From contig NC_057916.1 of assembly GCF_018873765.1 (NCBI RefSeq), positions 25,591,001-25,655,000 on the forward strand: a DNA stretch of 64,000 bases. Reading direction: 5' to 3'. Shown piece after piece: positions 1 through 11,212 of the stretch (the first letter of the stretch is position 1; each line of letters starts with the position of its first letter). The notes under the pieces are model-generated. The model ran no database searches. It was not told the DNA's origin and saw only the letters and a list, made by a program, of their open reading frames with translations. Position numbers and translations under genes: made by a program. The stretch comes from Telopea speciosissima. Taxonomy: Eukaryota; Streptophyta; Magnoliopsida; Proteales; Proteaceae.

Positions 1-769
1 ACCTTTGCCGCATGAGAAGTTTTGAGAGAAACACCAAAAGAAGAAGGGGGTTGAAGAGACATGATTGATGAGAAGTGTATCTTATCCTTAAGAGGTACTC
101 GTTGTATAGATCCAAATATGGGTTAGCTGTCAGAATATATATATGAACAGTGAAATAAGCGCTGCCCAGAGTTCAGGCTGAAGGTAATCTGAGTGTGCTG
201 GGATTTATAGCGGTCACTGCCTGCAACCCACACCTTGCTCAAGGAATTTTTATCGGCCTGAGTCCTGAGAAAACACTGAATACCATTTCCTAACAAGCCT
301 TTCTAATGCAGAGGGTCCGTCAGAGACCTGTCAGAGATGGCAACTGCAGAGCATACTCTAGAATGGAAAATAAGCAGTTCATACCATATTAAGATAAACA
401 CAAGAGCAGAGCTCCGGAGGATAAAATACACAGAGAAGTTTAGCCAAACATGGCTCTGATACCAACTATATGAATAATGTCGACTATATGAACAGTGCCA
501 ACCAGCACACCAAAAGCCCAGACTTGTGGGAAAGGCGCGACACTAATTACATATGCAGTACGTCCCTACGCGGGTCCCACCATGCTTTTGTAGCGCGGCA
601 CAATGCTACCAATACAGCCGAGGACCATGAATGCTTTCGCAGCGATTCGATCACGCAACCTCCTGGCTCTGATACCAACTGTATGAACAGTGCCGACCAG
701 CACACCAAAAGCCCAGACTTGTGGGGAAGGCGCGACACTAATTACATATTCAGTATGTCCCTACGCGAG
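1..769 (-). mobile_element. LTR-retrotransposon debris with tRNA-Met primer-site complements
   Basis: No gene is visible here. The string GCTCTGATACCA, complement of the usual plant copia primer-binding site for initiator tRNA-Met, occurs near 452 and 669, which suggests minus-strand retroelement debris. A segment of about 90 bp starting GAACAGTGCC is present twice, from about 489 and from about 684, so part of the sequence has been duplicated at a spacing of about 195 bp. The open stretch at 470-940 is a by-product of this repeat and of the start of the adjoining LINE. The element family cannot be named because no pol domain is present. Confidence 0.5.
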
Positions 770-2110
770 TGGACTTGGAATAGCATAACCCAAGTAACCT
801 GTATTCTTCGAAGGTTGCTGTGTCGACGGATTGGAGATGGATGTTCTACCTCCGTCTGGTATGATAAATGGCTTCCTTCACTTCCTGATAATCTTGCTTG
901 CTTCTCCCCTAATCACCTTTTCAATAATAATAAATTCTAAATGTTTGCCATTTCAAAGAAGGATCTACTTGGAACTATGAACTCATTAATCGACATATTC
1001 CCCCAACTGTTGTTCCTCTCATTCGATCTATTACTTTCTCTGCATCTAATGATCAATGGTACTGCCTGCACTCAAATTCAAGAAATTTCACCACTAAACT
1101 TACTGTCAAGCATTTAATTTCTTACTCTAGTGCAAGCTCTGAGAATGCGGCCACCTGGTGGAAATTTTTTTGGAAACTTCGACTTCATCCTAAATTTAAA
1201 GCTTTCTTTTGGCGTTTGCTTAATGCAGGACTTCTTACCAAGGATGTTCTATCAAGGTGGAGCCAGATTGACTCGACATGTGCTCTCTGTGGAACTGGGG
1301 TTGAATCACCATGCCACCTTTTTCTTTCTTGTGATTGGATTAAACGGCTTTGGGCAGCTGGACCTTTGGGGCTGAGGACTGACTCTCTGGCCTTTAATAC
1401 TTTACTCCAGTTCTGTCGGTTCTTTCATTTACAATTTTGCACTGATAAGGATTTGTTAAAGTGGTTTTTTAGTACTTTCATAATAACATGTTACTTTATA
1501 TGGTTGTGTCGAAATAGGTTTTTACTTCAGTCTGTACAACCTAATCCTTCACGAATATTACAGGTGGTCTCACAATGGCTGGCTGACTTGAATATAACTG
1601 TTTTCAACTCGAATTGTACACAAATGGGGTGTATCCCTGATGCTGCCATTTCTCTAACCTCACCGGTTTTTGCTCTGCCTCATTATGATTATTCTATATT
1701 GATCTGTGCAGGACTCAGTTCACCTGGACTGACAGGGGCCGGGTGGGCCTATCTCCTTTTGGTTGATGGCAAGTTTAAGTTTTTTGATGCAGGAAAGCTG
1801 CTTTGTACAGTGGATGTAGAACCTTTTGCTGTTGCAATCCTTAAGGGTCTCAACCGTGCCGCCTGTATTGGGTTGTAGATTAAAGAAATTTGGTGTGATA
1901 ATCAATGGATCACTGATTCTCTCCCATCTCCAACCAAATGCCAATGGCCATGGCACTTAGTTCCTAAGTTGTTACAAATCTTAAATCTAACCCACCATGT
2001 CTCCTTCCGTCCTATTGTAAATTTAGTAGGGCTGTCGTTACTAACTTAGCTTGTAATGCTTGTATGGACTCTGTTTTTTAGTGGTGTTTTTGCTTTGGTT
2101 TCATAAAAAA
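770..2110 (+). mobile_element. 5'-truncated LINE: C-terminal part of ORF2 (zinc-binding plus RNase H)
   Basis: Reading across several frame changes gives the C-terminal half of a plant LINE ORF2. First comes the RRIGDG...VWYDKWLP segment (about 810-880) that follows the reverse transcriptase. Next is the zf-RVT zinc-binding region with CALCG and a downstream HLFLSCDW (about 1200-1345). Last is an RNase-H-like domain (about 1700-2085) with AGWAYLLL, a Glu in DVEPFA and an Asp in IWCDN. A TAG at 1876-1878 and a frameshift near 2030 interrupt the RNase H part. The copy ends in an A/AT-rich tail at about 2103-2122. The catalytic reverse transcriptase is absent, so it is a dead 5'-truncated copy. 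The longest open piece is 1216-1878. Confidence 0.85.
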
Positions 2111-2122
2111 ATATATATATAT

Positions 2123-2842
2123 TAAAATACCTCATGATGCTTCAAAACTCACAAATAGTGACAATAATAATGAATAAAAAAACTTTAATCCAAAGAAGCG
2201 GCCAAATAAGAAACTTTCCTCCAACTGTTATAAAAAAAATATTAAACAAGGACAGAATTTTGTACTCTTGGATGACACACAGATATCACAGGGTATTTTG
2301 ATCTTGGTTCAAAATAGAGCCGTCACCGGTGGTTAATTCATAGATTGTGTCATAACCATGGAACAAAAACTCGATTGAAACCTGTCGAGACCATTGAGTT
2401 AACTTGGTTTCCCAGTTTTTCGAGACGAGTTGATGGGGGATTTTATAAAATCCCTGGATTCAACTGGGTTTCGATGGTTTCGACCATATTTCGGTGGTTT
2501 CGACACATATGCCTATCGAAACTAGGGAAAACTTGGCTCGAAACTAGGACAGACAGGTATTTATGCCAGAAATTGTCGAAAACCAGGACAGACACATAGT
2601 TATGTCTAATAGCATTTAAGTAAATGATTTCATTTACTTAAGATAATATTCATAAATAAGCAAATACCCCCTACTTGAATCCACTAAAAATAGTTAAGAA
2701 ATCAAATTTCAAAAGAAAAAAAAGTCAAACCCCCAATTCAAGAACAAAAACTGGATTTTCGACGGTAGGTGCAATTTTCAACTTTTTATTGCTGGGGTTT
2801 TTCTCAAATCTAAAAATTCCATAAATCTTAATATGGTAAAAC
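2123..2842. repeat. Copy of the NAC-downstream duplicated block, AT-rich
   Basis: The first 220 bp resemble 46377-46570 and 13740-13900 (tracts such as CCTCATGATGCTTCAAAA and CTCCAACTGTT), so this is another copy of the sequence lying downstream of the type-1/3 NAC genes. The stretch 2345-2600 is rich in CGAAAC/TTTCGA words in both orientations, like fold-back non-coding repeats. I see no gene here. Confidence 0.5.
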
Positions 2843-3740
2843 TAAGGGTGTCAATTGGGACGGTTCTCGGTATTTGGGACGGGACGGTACCGGTACTAAA
2901 AGTGCCAATCCCAGTACCGTCCCATTTAGTTAACGAGACCAAACCTAGATCCCAATCCCGATTACTAGCGGGACGGGAAGGTACCGGTTCTTAAACGGTT
3001 CTAAGCACTGTAGAAAAAAGGAGAAGAAGTTTAATTGTTTCTAACAAGGCGGGTTTATTTGTGTTGTGGAATTTTTTCACTATCATGAAATCTAAATTGT
3101 CTACTATTTTTTATAAAGCAACTTAAATTATGAAATCATAGTTTTACTTCTTCAAACTCCCTAAGATCATATGTAATAAGCTTCTCATTTTTTTAAATCT
3201 AGAGAAGTCCTACAAAATGGAAGAATCCCGTTGTGTTTCCTCTTTGATTTTCCCAAACAAAACTTTATTTATCACACATGTCACACGGTAGTATGGTACG
3301 CAGTACGAAGTGCAAAAAGGAAGAACCTGGTAGATGTAGTTGGTCAAGGGAGGAGGGAGTAGCACTGTAGTAGGTTCTGTGAGGAGAGACTTCAAGCTGC
3401 GGCTGTTGACCTGTTGTTCCTCTTCGTATTCAAAAGACAATTAGTGAAACCTTAATGAGTCGTAATTCTTATACCCTTTCTTTTTTTTTTTTTAAAAGAT
3501 CTTATATACTCATTCTTTTTAAACAGTACTAGTAGTTTCGGTACCATCCGGTACCTAATTGGTATTTCGGTACTGCTACCGTTGGGAATCCCGTCCCAGA
3601 ACCATCCCGTCCCATTTATCATTCGGTACCAAAATCAGATACCAGTACCTTCCCATTTACTAATGGGATGGTCCGGTACCGGGTTTTAACGGGATGGTAT
3701 TGGGACGGTTCCCTGTTCCAGTCCCAAATTGACACCTTTA
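2843..3740. mobile_element. hAT-like non-autonomous DNA element
   Basis: The ends are inverted: TAAGGGTGTCAATT at 2843 and its near-complement AATTGACACCTTTA ending at 3740. Longer imperfect inverted homology follows inside, made of GGGACGG and GGTACC words at both ends. The flanks GGTAAAAC (2835-2842) and AATAAAAC (3741-3748) match at 6 of 8 positions, which fits the 8-bp target duplication of hAT elements. No transposase is encoded in the 898 bp. Assignment to hAT rests on target-site length and end structure only. Confidence 0.55.
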
Positions 3741-3852
3741 AATAAAACATTGCTAAAAACCAAAAGTGCGGTAAAATATTTATTTGTTTTGATGTCCAAA
3801 AAAATATTTTCATTCAAAGTGATTTTGACAGCATTCGCATACATCAAATTAA

Positions 3853-3995
3853 GTTTGACCGGTACATAACTCCTTCAATATAAATCAGATTTAAGCAATC
3901 TTGGACTTATTGGAAAGCTATCAAAATAAAGCTTTCTAACAATCCAAGATTGCCTAAATCTCATTTATATTGAAGGAGTTATGTTCCGGTCAAAC
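3853..3995. repeat. Fold-back element (self-complementary, about 143 bp)
   Basis: The left arm begins TTTGACCGGTACATAACTCC and the right arm ends GGAGTTATGTTCCGGTCAAA. The arms are complementary for roughly 60 bp with few mismatches, so the segment would form a long hairpin. It does not share its arm sequence with the other fold-back families in the window. The flanks from 3741 to 4534 hold no gene; they are AT-rich with repeated GAATC words around 4080-4300. Confidence 0.7.
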
Positions 3996-4534
3996 CTTGT
4001 TTGATACCATGTCCAAGAACAATATACAGTGTCAAACTTTGTTTCTTTCCCTTTACTTTCAACCAGATAGATTCTTAATCAAGATTTTATAATTTAGAAT
4101 CGAGAATGGAATCGATCACAGAGCATTCGGATCCAAATCAATCTGAATCAAGAATCTAAGTTATTTTATGGTGAAATCAAAACGATTCAGGAATCGAGAA
4201 TCGGCCCATGAATCAGTCTGATCCAAAATGGATTATAAAGAAAATGACTAGGAATCTACCAATTCGAAACTGATTTGGCTGATTCGATTCTGATTCAAGA
4301 AGCAACGATTAAGAGCAATGGAAATTGGTATTGGTGTCAGCCAATTTCAATTCGAATCGGTCTCGGATTCCCAATTTTTTAAAACCATGTTCTCAATCAT
4401 ATCTGATACGCAACTTCCATCATAAACTCCATTACTCTTCGTATTCAGGTATCAAAAAACATCAGTACAACCTTAATTTTGTTTTGCAATTTTTATTATT
4501 TCTCACCATGTGATTGAAGTCTGAACTTGTATAA

Positions 4535-6125
4535 AAAGTTCATGAAAATTGAAAATTTGAGTTGGCCTTGTGGGGTAACTTAATTGGATGCTGTTGTCAA
4601 AATAGGATGCGCGCCTAAATGCGAAACACGACGTATCAATTTATCGTCACCACTACCCTACGGTGTACGGTGTACGGTGTACGGTGTACTTGTTCATTGA
4701 AACATAAACGAAGACAATTTGTTAAAGTTGTTCTTAAAAGCAATTCGAGATTGATCTTTTGCCACATCTAGGTGTGACAAATTCCACTAATAAGTAATGT
4801 GTAAAATTTAGGCAGGATTTGCCGTCTCACTCGATCAGCCTCATCATTCCAACACTGCCAATAGTGAAGAAACACACAAACAGGCACCCACCAATATAAG
4901 GAGAAATAATTTAAATTTTAAGATCTCGTTCACATAGTCAGGAGCATGGTTCAAAATTTTGCGATATATCGCTGAATTTCGGTAATTTCAACACTATCGA
5001 GACGAGATGGGCTTCCGAAATGAAAAAAGTTCAAATTTCGTAAAAATTTCGATATATTTCGGTAAATTTCATAGAAATGTTGTGTATTGAGTATCATATT
5101 TCGGTATATTTCGGTAATTTCGTAGAAATATTTTGTGTAGTGAGTATTGAACTATTGACTATTATGGAGCTTATGAGTTATGACTTATGAAGTTATGCAC
5201 TTCTGACTTTATGAGTTTAAACTTTAAAGTTTAAACTAAAGGCTACAGTTGGCTTTATTTTTGTTTCATTGCTTTGTTTAAATTTCTTATTATGTCTTTT
5301 AGTACTTAAACAATGTGTATTTAACTATTTATACATCAAGGTCGGCGATCGTATACTGTCAATCAAGAGTGCATACCCAAAACACCACTTTGAGTTCAAT
5401 TTTTTGCAATATGAAGATTTAAATGTGTTTATTTGACTTCAATAAGGGTGTACATGAAGTATCAGACCTTAATATAGTCAAAAATCCACCGAGATGGACT
5501 GTCGAAATATGGCAGAAAAAATACCATATTTCAGCTGTCTCGACAAGTCCGAGATACCGATATATCACGAGATCGTAAACTATGGTCAGGAGAGGGCGGT
5601 GAGAAACTTTAATTTGAGTGACAATTTGTGTTTTTCCACCTCACTTGTTTTAGGTCTACAAAGAGATGTCACCAAACTCTTCATCTAAACTAATTGTAGG
5701 ATTTATTTCCCTATACACACGAATACATAAGGGTCTTGCCTATACGTTAATGAATCACCAACATAAAATAGAGGGATCTATTCATATCGTTCACCATCGT
5801 ATGCTGTGAGACGATTCTTTGACTCCCACTAAGCATGACAATGTTCGTTTTCGAATCTCTGTAACAATAACGAACAATGGAGCTTCTAGGTTTTTCCCTC
5901 TTGATCTCCCATAATGTTTCTCAGTGATGGACTGATATGAAACTTAACATAGACATAGAAAGGACCCATAGTCCTTTATATAGCTAGATACTGTGATGCA
6001 CTCCTCCTATTAAGGATTGTTATAATTGGTAGTCTATAGGTTTCCTCAATTAAATCCATTTACTATGTTGAGACATATTTGACCAATAAGTTATGCATCT
6101 TCTGGAAACGTGGTTGTCAGCCAAA
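4535..6125. repeat. NAC upstream block without its gene (ghost unit)
   Basis: This block matches 21590-22735, the sequence directly upstream of NAC locus 2, in order and orientation. Shared tracts include GTTGTCAAAATAGGATGCGC, the GCAATTCGAGATTGATC region and the block ending near 6125 in GGTTGTCAGCCAAAGAAATG. In locus 2 the promoter and NAC gene follow; here the sequence changes after about 6130 to the upstream region of locus 1. The natural inference is that a type-2/4 NAC gene was deleted, or that duplication breakpoints excluded it. A hAT-like insertion at 4945-5584 is absent from the other copy. An array of four 7-bp CGGTGTA-type units lies at about 4657-4687. Confidence 0.7.
4945..5584. 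mobile_element. hAT-like insertion with 8-bp target duplication
   Basis: The paralogous sequence at about 22185 lacks this 640-bp segment. GTCAGGAG is present at both borders (4937-4944 and 5585-5592), a perfect 8-bp duplication. The element begins CATGGTTCAAAA and its right end, read on the minus strand, begins CATAGTTTACG; both are followed by GATATATCG words. The interior is rich in TTTCGGTAATTTC repeats. No transposase is encoded. Perfect 8-bp duplication and termini starting CA support the hAT superfamily. Confidence 0.75.
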
Positions 6126-6147
6126 GAAATGCAATAATTGAATTCCC

Positions 6148-6284
6148 CGTGTAAGGTGGACCGCCTTATTCCAACCTGAGTGCCTTGCCTGAATAAGGGT
6201 AAGGTGGTCATTTATCGTCTTGTTGTGTCTTGACAGTAAGGTCCTATCGGGACAGCTCGACAATAGAGAATCTGAATCTGCGCC
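6148..6284. mobile_element. Diverged fold-back MITE (GGATCC-hairpin family)
   Basis: This segment carries the family's internal words (CCGCCTTATTCC, GGGTAAGGTGGTCATT, CGGGACAGCTCGACAATAGA) in the same order as the better copies at 9053 and 21812, but the arms are more diverged. It lies where the ghost upstream block gives way to the upstream region of NAC locus 1. Confidence 0.5.
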
Positions 6285-6847
6285 AAAAAACTATATTATA
6301 TGAAAAGAGACACGTACATGGTTGAGCCGAGTCCTAAATATTCTCCCCGTGTAAGGTGTAATACATGGTTACAGAATAAGTTGGAAAGTTTCAAAAAAGG
6401 AGGAGCGTACTGAAAAGGGCATAACCTTGATGAGGTTACCTAGCTAGGGTCTGCAACGGTGTGTTATGTGTGTGCCACGGTGTGGGTGAGGCTGAACAGT
6501 TGAAGACGCTCTAATTAACTCTTTCGAAGGAGTCAAGAGTCTTAACCCACAAGACAAATTCCATGAAGAAAGACCAAAAATGATCTCTCTCTCTCTCCAA
6601 TTTGGATCCTCTACTATACTACAAAAAGGGAAGAAAGGAATTCCTTTCCTTTCCTGGTAAACTATGAATAGTGATTCTTAAGTCAAGATATTTTCCAAGT
6701 AACGCGGGGGTCCCCTATCTTATATTCTTCTTATGACTCTTCTTTCTCCATGGGGTGAGTCCTTCTTGTTATGACTTTTATTTTAATGATCCTCTCCCAC
6801 GGTCATGATTCCTTCTTCTTATGATGCTTTTATGGCTTTATATGTTC

Positions 6848-7055
6848 GGATCCGACTCCTTTACTTCTAAGGCGGGCGGTACTTCCGTGTATCCAATTTT
6901 GCCCAGCATACAAGGTGGGCGGAAAGTACCGCCTTACCCCAGCTCGGGCAGGGCGCTCGGACAGGGGCAAGGCTATACTTTCCGCCACCTTGTATGTGGG
7001 GCAAAGTTGGGCGCATGAAAGTACAGCCTGCCTTGGCAGTAGAGAAGTCTCTTCC
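6848..7055. mobile_element. Fold-back MITE with perfect 10-bp target duplication
   Basis: The paralogous site in copy B (about 27550) lacks this element. The direct repeat TTATATGTTC flanks it at 6838-6847 and 7056-7065. The two arms (GGATCCGACTCC on the left, the complement of GTAGAGAAGTCTCTTCC on the right) are complementary almost to the centre, with inner words CATACAAGGTGGGCGG and CCGCCACCTTGTATG. It belongs to a subfamily of the GGATCC-hairpin family. Target-site length points to mobilisation by a Mutator-like transposase. Confidence 0.8.
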
Positions 7056-7065
7056 TTATATGTTC

Positions 7066-8529
7066 CCTTCCTTCCATCGCTGTCTACTTGTTCATTGTCA
7101 TAAATACCCTTATATGTTGTTGTTACAGCCGGTGGAAGTAGAGGATGTGGATATATCCCTTTGTTATTGCCCCCTCTTTTCAAATTCTCTTCTTTGTTGT
7201 TCACCATTTACTTCAGAACCTTAATGATTATGAAAGATTTTTTTTTAAAGTGTGGATTTGAAAATTTCACTTCCCTACCCTTTAATTTTCGTTACAATCA
7301 AATGGAACCTCATATATTTATGGCAAGAATTCATCCACCGTCCATGTTCTAATTAGGGCAAATGGAAGTGGTGGGTTACTAATCATCTAATAGGTGATTT
7401 TATGAAGGAGAGAGAATGTGTGTGGAATTTGCAGAACAATGTTGTGTGGGTCATTTTCCAACATATTTATTTAGTCCTAAAATATGCCATGAATCACTCT
7501 CGATTTCAATTCCTAAGGATTTATTTGCGTTGCAAGAGAAATAAAGAGAAGGGAAGTTAAATCAAATTATTACTAAAATAATATTTTTTTCAAAAGGGCA
7601 ATAGATCGTTTTCTGGCAGCGTGATCCCCAAAGCCAATGAGATGAGATTTTTTATTTCATTGGAGTAAGGTGATAATTTTGCACCCTAGTTCCTATATTT
7701 GGGCACAAGAGCCACATGCTGAGCAACTTATTTTCTCCTTACATAATTATCAAATATTGTATGACCCACCCTAATAGTTGGTCCATATCTTCTAACCATG
7801 CAAACTTTAACATACTATAACTTTGAAAGGGCTTATGCCTTGTGAATATAGAAATAAGCTTTTCTCTTCGGGGTTTAACCTAGCAGTAAGTTCTCAATCT
7901 GTTATGTGCCTAATGGGTCTCAATGTAGTATATGAACGCTATATGGGGCTAGTTTAGTATGAGATAGATTAAAAGAGCTTGCTTTAACTCGTTCCATCAA
8001 CTCCTTGTTCCATTAGCTTTGGAATTTTTAACATATCGATCAAATATTTAACATTTGGTAATAAAATCGAATACCATGTTATGGGTTTAAGTCACCGAAA
8101 GGACTTAGAGAAGGGCTATCTAGAATATTGTAAACAGACAATTGTGGAACCAATTAGTTATTGGTTCAATGCTTTGATTCATGAAGTCATGGAGCACTCT
8201 ACTGAGACGGATTCTTACAAAAAAAAAAAAAATTCCCCGCCTTTTTCCATCCCTTACCGATTTCATGGCATATTGGGAATTTCATTATTATTGAATTATA
8301 CAGTCTAGATCTATAGATAAATAGGAACAAAAGAACTATAACAATTCCAAGAAAAATCTTGACTCGCATGGCAAATGTATTGATTTTTTTCTTTCCAAGC
8401 GTAGAATTATGCATCAGTAAGCTTTATCAGAACCTTACAAAGCCAAAATCTTGACTCTTTACATTGGAAAGGAAGAACTTAAAATGATAATCAATGCAGC
8501 ACACAGTTCTAAAAGAACCTTAATTATTA
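7066..8529. other. Duplicated intergenic sequence without a gene
   Basis: AT-rich sequence collinear with 27665-29098 in copy B. The open stretches present are short and not conserved between the copies, so none is called as a gene. Confidence 0.6.
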
Positions 8530-8695
8530 GGGAAAAAGATCTCAGTCCGGGAGTGTGACCTACACCAGCATTTGCAGGAGTCTATCTCTCTCCGCCCCAT
8601 GTTCAAAGACACCTCTGCCCCCTTATATTAAGGAGAGAGATAGATACATAGGAGTGCTTGCGTAGGCCGCACTCTCGTATAGAAAACTGTTGCCC
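8530..8695. mobile_element. Fold-back MITE, CGGGAGTGTG family (copy A)
   Basis: This is a 166-bp self-complementary element. Perfect 9-bp direct repeats TAATTATTA flank it at 8521-8529 and 8696-8704. The left arm has CAGTCCGGGAGTGTGACC and the right arm has CGTAGGCCGCACTCTCG, which are complementary. Copies in this window lie at 19566, 29099 (orthologous position in copy B) and 51901. Nine-bp duplication again fits Mutator-type mobilisation. Confidence 0.85.
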
Positions 8696-8807
8696 TAATT
8701 ATTAATAGCAGCATCTATGCCCAAAGATGCATGTAACCCAATTTAGGGAATAGGGAATAGGAAATAGAAAGTAGGGACGAAGGACTAGATCGTGATCCTT
8801 TGTTGTT

Positions 8808-8945
8808 GACTGCCTGTGCAGCCAGTGTGCAGCCACACACAGACAGATGCAAAATGACCATTCAACCACACCTGGGCAGCATGCTAGGGCAGTCATTTTG
8901 CCCCTGCCTGTGTGAGGCTGCACACCGACCGCTAGGGCATCGACA
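8808..8945. repeat. Fold-back repeat, GCAGCC...GGCTGC family (copy A)
   Basis: The words GCAGCCACACACAGACAG and GCAAAATGACC on the left are answered by GGTCATTTTGC-like and CTGTGTGAGGCTGCAC words on the right, giving a hairpin of about 140 bp. The copy at about 29370-29515 is in the duplicate. It shares with the other fold-back families a central AATGACC...GGTCATT palindrome. Confidence 0.6.
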
Positions 8946-9052
8946 GCAGAGGGTTCAAATTGCTAAGGACTAGGGACGAAAGTACTAGGGAGGTGTTCCG
9001 CACTTTCATTGTTCATACTTTAGCTTACGAGGAACCTGGCATTGTTAGAGAG

Positions 9053-9240
9053 CAATTTGGATCCTTTACTGCCAAGCTGCCCGGTAGGACCGTGCTGCCC
9101 AGGCACAGTGTTGTGCGCAATGTCTACCTTACCCCTGCCCAAATGCCTTGCCTAAGTGGGGGTAAGGCGATCATTGTGCGTAGCACCGTGTCTAGGCAGC
9201 ACGGTCCTGTCGGACAGCTCGGCAGTAGAGGATCTGCATC
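9053..9240. mobile_element. Fold-back MITE of the GGATCC-hairpin family
   Basis: The element begins CAATTTGGATCC and ends GAGGATCTGCATC. The arms pair over most of their length (for example CCGGTAGGACCGTGCTGCC against GGCAGCACGGTCCTG). The flanks TGTTAGAGAG (9043-9052) and TGTCAGAGAG (9241-9250) are a 10-bp direct repeat with one mismatch. The copy-B sequence near 29605 has this 10-mer once and no element, so it is the empty site. It lies about 525 bp upstream of NAC locus 1. Confidence 0.85.
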
Positions 9241-9529
9241 TGTCAGAGAGTAGGTAAATTCATCTTTATAAATATAAATCCCTTGAGATTCCTTTTCGTT
9301 GCTCATGATTGGATCATGCATGACATGCACAGATGCAACAAACCTTCTCCATTTTGATTGAAAAAAAAAATTGATGATCATAATGGTGAAAAGAAAGAAA
9401 GAGTGTAGTGACATTACACCAGCAGAGGTAGGGAGATTGACTGATTCAACAAGGGCAGGGTTATTTTAGGGATTTCACAATTGGACAAAACAAAAAATGA
9501 AATATTGGTTTCTGTTTTGAAGAAAGGAA

Positions 9530-9726
9530 GAAATCCTCATCGCACCGCGTGGAAGTTTCTACGCAAGCCCGTCGATGTCCCCTGCACTCGGTTGTCTACG
9601 ACTCCTTCTTCTTTTGGTTTATAATTTGTCGAAGTAACTCCATCTCCTCCTTCAATCACTACTTCACAATCCTCTTTAAATTTAAAACAGCCAAGGCATC
9701 CCATGAACAGCTTCATTAGAGAGAAA

Positions 9727-9763
<37 letters not shown>
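9530..9763 (+). promoter_or_regulatory. Conserved proximal promoter and leader of NAC locus 1
   Basis: A block beginning GCACCGCGTGGAAGTTTCTA and containing CACAATCCTCTTTAAATTT is shared, at a similar distance from the start codon, with NAC loci 2, 3 and 4 and with an orphan copy at 18925-19290. Its conservation among otherwise rearranged flanks marks it as the likely core regulatory region. A long GA repeat (9731-9760) lies immediately before the ATG, probably in the 5' leader. No transcription start can be fixed from sequence alone. Confidence 0.5.
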
Positions 9764-10769
9764 ATGGATAATCTGCCACCAGGTTTTCGTTTCTACCCAA
9801 CGGAGGAAGAGTTGATTTCCTTCTATCTACGTAACAAGCTAGAAGGGACCCGACCAGACCTGGACCGAGTTATTCCAGTTCTCGACATTTACTCCATGGA
9901 TCCATGGCTCCTCCCTCATAACTATATATCTATCTATCGTTAATTAATTAATGAGTACGTTTTCTTCTTCATGTCTCCCCTTCATATTTCTGAATCTGTT
10001 TTTCTTATGTTTTTGGTTCCAGAATTTTCAGGAGAGGTGTGCCAGGGAGATCCTGAACAATGGTTCTTCTTCACGCCAAGAAAAGCTAGAGAAGCCCGTG
10101 GAAGAAGACCCAACCAGACCACCAGTTCCGGATACTGGAAAGCTACTGGCTCTCCTGGCTACGCCTACTCTTCAGGGAATCGGGTCATCGGAATGAAGAA
10201 AACCATGGTGTTCTACCAAGGAAAAGCTCCTAGTGGAAGGAAAACTGAGTGGAAGATGAATGAGTACCGAGCTATCCTTGGAGAAGCCTCTTCTTCTTCA
10301 ACTAATTCAACTCCAAATCCAATTGTTAGTAACTACGTACTTTATCCCTACTTACTAAAGATTGCTTTTGTTTTGTTCACGTAAATAGAGATTTCTTGTT
10401 ACGGACTACGGACTTGGGTAGAACTCATTCTTATAAATTTTACAGTTACGGCACGAATATAGTTTGTGCCGTGTCTAAGGGTCGGGGAGCTTGCGAGCGT
10501 ATGATCGAAGGCCCTCAGGAGCCACGACAAGCGAGATAGCAATGCACCTACACCAAGCTGCTTCTTCTGGAGCTGGGACGAGCAGAGGGAGTGGGGACAT
10601 GACCACCACCACATCTCATCATCAGGATAGTTTATCCTCAGGCGGAGAAGATGCTCATCCTCCTCCTCCTCCTCCTCCTCAGACTGGTGAAAATACCGAT
10701 TGGGAGATGACAGATGAATATCTTGGGTCTCTGTTGGATTGGGAAAGCTTAAACTGGGATCAGGCTTAG
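9764..10769 (+). pseudogene. NAC090-like: NAC domain transcription factor, ANAC090-type, locus 1 (degenerate)
   Basis: Expected exons are 9764-9917, 10023-10324 and 10446-10769, matching locus 3. Exon 1 starts [17 protein letters not shown] (NAC subdomain A), exon 2 holds [19 protein letters not shown] and KKTMVFY, and exon 3 holds [10 protein letters not shown]. In the family these subdomains form the dimerising, DNA-binding NAC fold of a nuclear regulator. Two lesions are visible. The first intron donor, GT in the other three loci, is AT here (9918-9919), and reading through meets a stop after about eight codons. In exon 3 a 3-bp deletion relative to locus 3 turns codons for Tyr-Val into one TAA directly after CRV, removing the C-terminal region. 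The old tail (10491-10769), with seven prolines, remains open. Most likely a pseudogene; a product of splicing elsewhere cannot be excluded. Confidence 0.85.
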
Positions 10770-11212
10770 AGCTTTGGAAATTTTAAATATTGAAGTTATT
10801 AGATCGATCGATCACAGGAAATGTAAATATCTTAATTAAGGGGCATTTCAATATTACTAGCTAGTTGTTATGTTTTCGGAAGGGTTTAGCAAGAAAATTT
10901 TCAACTAATCTCAATTCCAAAATCTCCATTACTGGTAGTAAATTGTACTAATTTCGAAAGTCTTCCAAATCCAGGCCGGTATCCTAGGGCATTCCAGTCA
11001 TTATTATTATCCCGATCAACAAGGGGAGTCTGAATTAGTTATTTAGCGAAAACAAAAGAAAATATTAAAGGAGTAACATACTGTCCTTATATTTTATACT
11101 GAAATAACTCATGTTTATTCCAGTGAAAAACTAAAGCTCATCACAACCTGCCAATAGCTAAAATTGTAAATTACAATAGTATGTAACTTTAATGTTGAAA
11201 TGAACTTACGCT
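10770..11212. other. 3' flank of NAC locus 1
   Basis: AT-rich 3' sequence collinear with 31092-31487 downstream of locus 3, so probably 3' UTR and intergenic DNA. No separate gene is seen. Confidence 0.5.

Noticed and set aside
470..940. Open stretch of 156 codons at the left edge
   Set aside because: It is explained by the duplicated retroelement segment and the start of the LINE; the protein is repetitive in the same way as the DNA.
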